Part shown: positions 57,358 through 64,000 of the stretch, piece by piece
Layout: each line of letters starts with the position of its first letter
How positions within the stretch are numbered: position 1 is the first letter of the stretch
DNA from: Sanderia malayensis
Taxonomy: Eukaryota; Cnidaria; Scyphozoa; Semaeostomeae; Pelagiidae
Assembly (NCBI GenBank): GCA_013076295.1
Contig: RQOL01000624.1
Location: forward strand, 62,001-126,000
Direction of reading: 5' to 3'
DNA length: 64,000 nt
Translations under genes and position numbers: made by a program
The notes under the pieces: model-generated
What the model saw: the letters and a program-made list of their open reading frames with translations, nothing else
Databases searched by the model: none
What the model was told of the DNA's origin: nothing

Positions 57358-57796
57358 TAGACCTGGAACAACCCTGGAATGGAATCAGACCCCTGGGCTT
57401 CCTTGGGGGAAAGGATGGAAATATGAGGATCAGAATCATTTCAAATTAAAGCATGGGAGAAAACATGGACCTTGAACAACCTTGGAATGGAAGTTGGGAT
57501 AAGGGGATTCCATGCGCCATGCTGTGGGGAATGGATGCAACTTTGAAGATTTGAATGATTTCAAGTTAAATCATGGGAGAAAACATGGACCTGGAAGAAC
57601 CTTGCAATGCAAATCGGAACTCGGGGATTCCATGGACCATGTGGTCGGGGAATGCTTCCAACTACGAGGACTTCAAGGATTTCAATTTAAATCATCATGG
57701 ACCTGGAACAATCTTGGAATGGAAATCGGAACTTGGGGCTTCCATGAACCATGTGGTCGGGGAATGCTGGAAACTATGAGGTTTTCAATGATTTTA
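57358..57796 (+). repeat. Minisatellite, about 110-bp unit, four copies
   Basis: Units start near 57358, 57466, 57586 and 57698 with (A)TGGACCTGGAACAACCTTGG. They share GGAAATCGGAACT(T/C)GGGG, TTCCATG..CCATG(T/C)(T/G)GT and GATTTCAA(G/T)TTAAATCATGGG. Copies diverge by point changes and small indels. Frames are open across units only by chance. Confidence 0.85.
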
Positions 57797-58200
57797 CACA
57801 AAATTGTTTTTCCTTGGGTGTCCGACGAACAGTGATCTTATGACAACTTAATCAACTTTAATTAGAACGGATTGCTTAACGTGTCCGCCGGCGTGGGATA
57901 GTCTCATCATATATTTCATTTCTCCCTTTAGACCTGATGCATTCAGTTATTTCTCCAGCTCTATACTGACTACAATGCTGCAATGAAAAAAAATTAAATA
58001 AATAAAAAATTAAAAACAATCAAACAAATTGTTTTTCAAAGTCATAAATCACTACATTTTCAAATTCACACACACTATGTTTGATCTGAACTTTAATTTT
58101 AAAATATGTTAAATTTTAAAACTATACAGCATTACATATTGAAATAAATCAATATTACTTATTTTAAAAGTGTCTGTATCAGAAATCAAAATACACATAC
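57797..58200. other. No gene recognised
   Basis: AT-rich sequence between the minisatellite and the KDZ-like exon. It is intronic if the KDZ-like gene continues further left. Confidence 0.4.
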
Positions 58201-58654
58201 ATTTTCAGATTGTTTAACTTCTTTAGAATGTTTTTGAATAAAATTGTCCACATTAGCTTGGTCTGCAAACATGCACATTCCATACTTTGGTGGGTTCAAA
58301 CTGCAACCAGCACTCCTTTTCCGAACAAAACCAAAACATGCATCCATGCTCTCTATAAGTGTTCCATTGGAATTGGGCTGAAAAAATTGTTGATAATGCA
58401 ACGCAAGGGTGAAAAAAATGAACCAAAAAATCAGAATTAATTAACACAAGCATTAAATGTGGTTTCTAATTGGGTGGACAGACAACAGGCAATTTGTAGC
58501 ACAGAAAGAGAAATCTTCTAGATGTAATTCACTTTAGTCATCTGATTACATTTTCCCCCAAACACTCCTCATGAAAAAGACAGTTGTTTGAACACATCAA
58601 AAAGTTGTGAAAGTTCTTTTAAAAATCTATGATAAGTTAATAATGGCACGTACA

Positions 58655-60105
58655 TGGGCACTCGCTACGCTCGCTTCCCGGAGCCCGTCAAGTACAAAAA
58701 GCTTGATGTGGTTGGCGCGCTTTGCACGCTGCATTCCCATACATACATACATACATACATACATACATGCATACATACATACATACATACATACATACAT
58801 ACATACATACATACGTACATACATACATGAGCCGGGTTCGGTCGCTTCGCTCCCTCCCCCTAATCCACCTGATCCATCCTGGAAAATTAAACTCAATCTG
58901 TAAAAAAAAATATATCAAACTGTAGCTAAGGAAACAGCAAACACGTGGGAAATAGTATCATCTCTTAAATAAGTAATACTGAATTCTTAGAGACCATTTA
59001 GTGGAAGTGGTTTGAATGAAATTTCGGAGCCGTGCGAAAAGCAAAACCTTTGAACATACTTTAGCAAGTAAAAATAGTATTTACCGTGGCAAATAGTGAC
59101 CCAGCTGAACTCAAAAAACACCAACATGAAGGTAATATGTTGGGGAACAATTATCGAAAGTGTTGGGTAAAAAATAATCAATTGTGGCAAGCTAAAATTT
59201 AATTTTCGCAAATGCAAAAACAACGCGTACTGCGTGAAAAATTGCTCCTTCCCGAGTGAAAAGCAACTTCGTTGGAAATCGTTAAAAAAAAACAACAAAA
59301 CAAAAAAAAACAACACATTATTTTAGTTGTGTTATCAGACAACACTTGTCAAAAATTTAAATGGGGAAAAATGTGCAAATAGGGCCGGAAAAATTCAAAA
59401 CTTTGACCATGGCCTAAACGTTGTTAGCATGCCGAAGCAACAATGGCGGTCGCCTACTACAACAAAACCTACAAATATTTCATTAAAAAAAAACAAAGAT
59501 ATCACCTTTGTTCTCCATTGTTTTCTGCAACTCTCCAGGGGTCTTTCAAATAATTAATAGCTCTTTACAAAGATAATTCACCTGGTAAAACACTTTGAAA
59601 GGCGCCCACCTCACTGTCTTCTCCAAAAGTACAAATTTGCATGATAACGAAAAACACGTCACTGTTCACGTGAAGTTGCGAAAGAGCCAATCAAATTGCA
59701 GGAAAAGGCGAAATGGGTGACGTGAAGAGCGAACACTCTGTTCGAAAATGGAGTTCGCGACGCCATTTTGGAAGTTTCGCCAGCGTAAACCGTCGTTTTT
59801 TCGTGATAGCACAATTAGTGGAGTAATTAATGGAATAACTCAAAAAATCTTAATAGGCTAATAAATCTTAATAAAATAGGCTTCAAAAAATAGATAACTT
59901 TTGCCTACTCTAGAAACGGAGCCTTTCCATGCAAGTGCCAACCTTGTGCGCCCCCATTCAAAAAAGTCTTATTGATCACCGATTCGCCGTTTCGGCCTAT
60001 TGTTTTGGGGCGTTCGACCTATTGTTTCGGGTCGAATCTATTGTTTTAGGCAGAGTTTCGCCACCGTCACGTGACTCCGTAACATATATATATTAGATAT
60101 ATAAT
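58655..60105 (-). mobile_element. Non-autonomous Helitron-like element, copy III
   Basis: Terminal module 58655-58735, (CATA)n 58738-58825, a second partial module 58826-58858, then unique sequence, then the conserved body 59337-60095. It ends at CCGTCACGTGACTCCGTAAC and an (AT)n tract, equivalent to the 5' end of copy I and of the 53.8-kb element. The CTAG end is degenerate (GTGCCCATG). It sits inside the second KDZ-like gene. The 58.86-59.33 kb part has no match in other copies. Confidence 0.7.
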
Positions 60106-60120
60106 TAAAAACAGGCATCT

Positions 60121-60188
60121 CAAAGTAAAAATTTGACAGTTTATAATTGTGTTCACGCACAATTATAAACTGTCAAATTTTTACGTTG
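60121..60188. repeat. 68-nt near-perfect palindrome
   Basis: Arms 60121-60151 and 60158-60188 pair with one mismatch around a TTCACG loop; the inner 27 bp are perfect. It lies about 20 bp outside the 5' end of non-autonomous copy III, between it and the second KDZ exon. Confidence 0.9.
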
Positions 60189-61150
60189 GAATAAATAACA
60201 TTCATCAAAAAAAGGGGAAAGGGAAGGGGTGTATGGATTTGGCCATCATACTTTGTGTATATACAGTACATGTGTAATAAATTCAAGCAAAGGGTAATAA
60301 TAATATAGTGGAAAATGGGGAAGTATTATTGAACATGAAAGTAGTCACAATCAATAAACTGCAAAAGTATTCAAACATGAATGAACTTCATATTATGAAA
60401 TGAATATTGTAGCAACAACTGTACCTTGCAAATCAATAAACGTTATTGACTTTATGTCTTTATATGAACCACATTTTTCATGCCCTGGCACCACAACATT
60501 AAAATTATTTGCAAACATTGGCCTAAACTTTCCATCCTAAAATAAGTTTTCAAAAATTTTCATAATCATCTAATTATATCAAATAGCAACAAATAAACTG
60601 GGTAAAATAAAACAGTACTTCACCTTCCATAGTTCAAGAATGTGAAACATGTTGGAACGGCTGTGCAATGCTATAGCGCATTCCAAACAAAGATATTGGT
60701 GCCAACCACAATCTTGACAATGACAAACAGCCTTCCGCGGGTGATGCATTCCATTTTCAATACACTCCTTACAGTGTGTGGTTTTTGGCAGAAACTGTTG
60801 ATTGAAAAATGCTGTTTTTAATTTGTCTCGCATATCTTCCCAAGCCTTTTCCTCTCGCAACTTTCGTTTTTGGTAAACTCCAGTAGGTCCTCGTCCAGTA
60901 ACTGATGCAAAATCTCCATCAACGCTCGGTTGTTGTGGGCAGTCAACAGTGGCACTAGAGCTGCTTGTGCAACCTGAGAGCTTGTGCTACATGGCCGAAC
61001 AACAATCGTTTTCGTTTTCGATATTCCAGGTCCACGGGTCTTGACAGAATGTTTAAAATGATGAAACCGTGCTTGCGCGGAGCCATTTTGTTTTCGTGCA
61101 GCGTTGCTTCGCACTGACCTTTGGTGGGGGGGGGGGGGGGGTATTGCCAA

Positions 61151-61490
61151 AGAGAGGCAAACTGAAACGCCACTGGAAAAGGGAGATGTTTAGCATATGG
61201 GTTATTGTCCCTATTCTAAATCATCGGATGGCTTACATGATCATCTGGAATGGATACAAACCACATTTTAAATTTTAGAAGTAAGGGTTGTACCCATTTA
61301 GAACAGGCGAGACGGGTGTAACAATAGTACCACAGTAGTAAGAACGCAACATTTATACCTTAAATTTTTCATGACCTTATCGCCTTGAGTTGGAAGTTCT
61401 CTAAACAGGTGGAGGAAATTACCACCAAGAGGGGAAATTTGCGAGACAAGACTATTTTGGAAGACTATCTGGGGGCGTAGAATCCCAATA
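61151..61490. other. No gene recognised
   Basis: Region between the divergent KDZ-like gene and the zinc-finger frame; it may hold their promoters. The poly-G tract lies at its left edge. Confidence 0.4.
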
Positions 61491-61964
61491 TTGGTGTTCT
61501 TCTATCAAGTTGGGGCCATTTTCGAAATATGGGTCATTTGCCCCCCCCTCCCTCCCAAAGGGAAAATTGAAACTTCCAGTCAAATATGCTCCATCGCCAC
61601 CATTGTGCATAGCAATGGCAATGCATATCTTGTTTTAGAAACTCAGGTTGTGACACCTTTAAAAGAAGCTACGTATTCTAAGCTCCTCGAAGCTAGAGTT
61701 CGCAGAATAGCATTGGGTTGTGACCATTTTCATCAAGAACAGTGTGATGCTATACCAAACAAACTTGACGTTGCTAAATATGGTTATCATTGTCAGCGCT
61801 ACGCGAAATTCACCAATACTATTTCTGTTGCTAAAGGCAAGAGAATGAGTACTTGTCTAGATGAAAAGCAGGAAGAAACCAAGAGACCCAAGCGTTTGGG
61901 CGAATATTCAGGTACATTATTCCCCAAAATCTGTATGATTTGTAAGTCAGCAGGGTCAAAATGA
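61491..61964 (+). CDS. N-terminal zinc-binding exon of a transposase-like gene
   Basis: The credible part starts about residue 30: IVHSNGNAYLVLETQVVTPL, then KEATYSKLLEARVRRIALGC, YGYHCQRYAKFT and, at the end, LFPKICMICKSAGSK. This is the N-terminal layout (paired Cys/His sites, no catalytic core) of the repeated hypothetical protein family to which the 43-45 kb gene also seems to belong (NKVCLLCN, YAVHNSCNLKF). The frame ends with a stop at 61964. The first 25 residues are likely untranslated. Product unknown. Confidence 0.4.
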   Translation: MVFFYQVGAIFEIWVICPPLPPKGKIETSSQICSIATIVHSNGNAYLVLETQVVTPLKEATYSKLLEARVRRIALGCDHFHQEQCDAIPNKLDVAKYGYHCQRYAKFTNTISVAKGKRMSTCLDEKQEETKRPKRLGEYSGTLFPKICMICKSAGSK

Positions 61965-62765
61965 AAGGGCCCCTTCAAGGGACTCACGGCAAATAATAGG
62001 GAGTAGAGGAGCTGTCGGCTACATGACTCCTGAATGTGCATTGTTGTACGTGAATAGCATAAATTTGTTTTAGTCTGACACTCATGAATTTTTTTTAGTT
62101 CACTAGATATGAAATATTGTCAATATGACGAGGGCAAATATATTTGAAATTTTTGGGAAAAATTTCATAATTGGGAAGTAAAATAAGATCAATTGAACCT
62201 TTACCGAACAAAAAAATTACAAAGCGGATCAGCAACTCTTGAATTATTGTTATTCTTTTGACAATGGCTTTGAGAAAGGGAAACATTTTGGAAACATACT
62301 AAAGCTTTTCATCCGACACTCTTCAGACTATAAAACGTCAGAATGATAACTGAAAGTGATAATCGAAGAGCCTTAGTGTGTTTCCAAAATGTTTGCTTTT
62401 TTCAAAGCCATTTTAAAATTTTATACCACCATCAAATTGTTCTCTTGAAAATATTAAAAGTTATGAAAAATGAAAGACAATGTTTTGTGCAACTGTAAAT
62501 CAATAATTGAATATACGGTTATAAATTTTGAAAAATCACATAAATGTTATACTCATCATTATCACTACTCATGTAACAAAATATGCAGGAGTATGAATAT
62601 GAATGAGTATGGATGTAGGTGCTGGGTATGAATTTGAATGATTACAAAAAATCATATACAAAGCTGTCCATGTAAAAGAGCAAGCTGTCCTATTCAGATT
62701 GTTCATTCATTGTTCAGTCTTCAATATCGAAATACTGGTTTTTCTTTTTGTATCATACTGAATTG
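61965..62765. other. Intergenic, with an inverted repeat
   Basis: Arms 62263-62309 and 62368-62412 are reverse complements with few mismatches (AATGGCTTTGA...AACATTTTGGAAACA...ACTAA) around a loop of about 58 nt. No gene was recognised. Confidence 0.7.
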
Positions 62766-63663
62766 TCATATTCTTCGCGTCAAAAATTCACTTTTGATTT
62801 TGTCAGTGGCATCTGTTAGATCAACATTCATGTGTGATAGCATTATGTTTACCTCTTCAATGAAAAATTTGAGTGTTAGCTTCTCTTCATCACTTGTTAT
62901 AACTGTCAATTGTAAAGAGGCATCTCGCTTGCAGTTTGCTAGTGTGCATTTGATAGTCTTGCTCTGGAGATTTATCTCAGTCACTTTCTTATGACAAGAT
63001 TGGCAAGATACGAATCTGGAAAGTTTGGAAACATATTTCACATCTATAATAGTTGCAACTGCTAGTCGATCTTCCAATGATTTAGGGCCATCAACATGAT
63101 CGATGATTTGTTCCTTTTTTTCAAAAGTTCTTGCAGTTCTAGTTGCGAGAAATGTTTCGCCTTTATAACATCTAACAGACAAGTTGTCCAAATGTTTTCT
63201 CACTCACAAGCTTGGCAGAAAAATTTTCCCAAACATGAAATGTACATGACCCTGATTGATCTTCCAGAATGCAATCCTCCTTAAAAGAACTGTTTGCAGA
63301 ACTTATGATTTCAGGATTAGCATCACCGAAAGTAAGTGTTGCTACCACACTAACTGTTTGCATAATCTTGAGTTGATGAACTTCATTTCGGCACATTTTT
63401 GTCCCTGGTGCTGGAGTGAACTTCTTTTTTAAGTGATCTTTCAGTGGTACATATTCAAAGTCTAAATCAAACTTGGGGGCTGCTTCCACAGTAGAGTTTT
63501 GATTGAACAGGAAGCTGTTCTGGTCGGATCTGTTTCTTAGGCCACATAATTTTACTGGGCTTTTTGTAGTGGAAGGGTGATTCAGAAAGAAAGAGGAGAA
63601 AATAAACAAATTATCAAACAGTAACAACATTTTTTTGCAAAAAAGTGTCTCAAAAATCGTCAA
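62766..63663 (-). pseudogene. RPA-like gene of a third Helitron, one frameshift
   Basis: Minus-strand RPA70-like protein. 63663-63172 covers an OB fold with KIMQTVSVVATLTFGDANPE and CILEDQSGSCTFHVWENFSA. A one-base shift near 63185 (KTFGQL then SVRCYKGE) leads to the second part, TFLATRTARTFEKKEQI and a zinc ribbon VSCQSCHKKV...IKCTLANCKRD, ending at 62766. It is clearly homologous to the RPA-like genes of Helitrons B and C but not a close copy. In those elements the RPA gene lies downstream of Rep-helicase, which predicts a minus-strand Rep-helicase beyond 64000. Confidence 0.7.
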
Positions 63664-64000
63664 AAAAACTCAGTTATTATTGTCTGCAAACTAATGAATC
63701 AATCAAGCATGTTATCATTTTGAAGCCTTGAAGAAGATATGGATACTTTCTTCTGTGTTTTTGATCCTATGAACCACTTTTGATTGTTTATTTCTTTTAA
63801 AGTAGTTCTTTATTGATCTTTGATCTTGGAGCAATGTCGAGTTGTGGCTTTCTAAATATATTTTGACAATTCCTTCAGCCAGCCATCGGTATTATTGCCC
63901 ACAGATGGTGCTAGCCAATCAATTTTCATTCTTAGTTCTATTATCTTATTGGATTGGTGTCATCGTTGCTTTTGTGTGGCCACCACAGAAGCTTTCAGCA
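63664..64000. other. No gene recognised at the right edge
   Basis: AT-rich sequence, possibly the spacer between the RPA-like gene and an off-window Helitron Rep-helicase. No helicase motif is readable in the 336 bases present. Confidence 0.4.

Larger units (their letters stand above)
58201..61150 (-). pseudogene. KDZ-like transposase gene with CxC2-type cysteine cluster, interrupted
   Basis: Three phased exons on the minus strand. Exon 61150-60624 carries, after a one-base shift near 60838, EKAWEDMRDKL, then the cysteine cluster THCKECIENG...CHCQDCGWHQYLCLECAIALH and HILELWK, the CxC2-like pattern that accompanies KDZ transposases. Exon 60537-60425 reads DGKFRPMFANNFNVVVPGHE, the usual next block. 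Exon 58377-58201 reads SMDACFGFVRKRSAGCSLNP and MCMFADQANVDNF, a later block of the same family. Exons between are missing and a 1.4-kb non-autonomous element occupies the gap. A 16-G run at 61126-61141 lies in the 5' region. Different subfamily from the gene at 16.6-19.5 kb. Confidence 0.6.

Noticed and set aside
1..64000. tRNA, rRNA or other structured RNA genes
   Set aside because: I looked for tRNA A/B box spacing and rRNA core words by eye and saw none; a covariance-model scan would settle it.

Overview
The window looks like nuclear DNA from an invertebrate metazoan. Genes are AT-rich and carry spliceosomal introns with GTAAGT-type donors and pyrimidine-tract acceptors. There is no operon structure and no Shine-Dalgarno pattern. 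The gene families (Helitrons with OTU and RPA modules, KDZ-type transposases, SWIM/Ulp1-like transposon genes, a Jockey-superfamily LINE) are those familiar from sponges, cnidarians and similar animals. I cannot name the species from sequence alone. One 100-base N gap (20706-20805) shows this is a draft scaffold.

Layout. 1-5.6 kb: Helitron A on the minus strand, five exons, Rep (HUH) plus PIF1 helicase, one in-frame amber codon. 5.6-9.2 kb: small splice-bounded intervals on both strands and a possible two-exon small gene. 9.6-11.1 kb: a 22-bp satellite and a non-autonomous element. 11.2-16.2 kb: Helitron B (minus), decayed, with an internal deletion joining the helicase to an RPA-like gene. 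16.6-19.6 kb: a well-phased seven-exon KDZ-like transposase gene (plus). 21.1-27.2 kb: Helitron C (plus), a long open Rep-helicase with an N-terminal OTU domain, followed by an RPA-like gene. 28.4-32.2 kb: host-like exons, namely a membrane-segment exon, a protein kinase exon and an RFX-like winged-helix exon, the last two separated by a 5'-truncated LINE. 34.1-36.1 kb: an element with roughly 290-bp inverted arms. 38-41.5 kb: remnants of a tyrosine recombinase, a MULE-like transposase and a SWIM plus Ulp1-like protease gene. 43-45.6 kb: a broken transposase-like gene of an uncharacterised metazoan repeat family. 45.6-48.9 kb: nested satellites, terminal modules of a non-autonomous Helitron-like family and a second inverted copy of the Helitron A end. 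51-55.1 kb: a six-exon homeobox-like gene with non-autonomous elements upstream, in an intron and at its 3' end. 57.4-57.8 kb: a minisatellite. 58.2-61.2 kb: a second KDZ-like gene (minus) with a CxC2-type cysteine cluster, interrupted by another non-autonomous element. 61.5-62 kb: an N-terminal zinc-binding exon of a transposase-like gene. 62.8-63.7 kb: a third RPA-like gene, probably the tail of a Helitron lying beyond the right edge.

The region is a nest of rolling-circle transposons and their dependents. Autonomous-type Helitrons supply Rep/helicase and RPA-like single-strand-binding proteins. A short family with a 3' hairpin, CTAG and a following T, seen at five independent termini, looks like their non-autonomous passenger. 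Many coding regions carry single-base frameshifts, which may be decay or assembly error.
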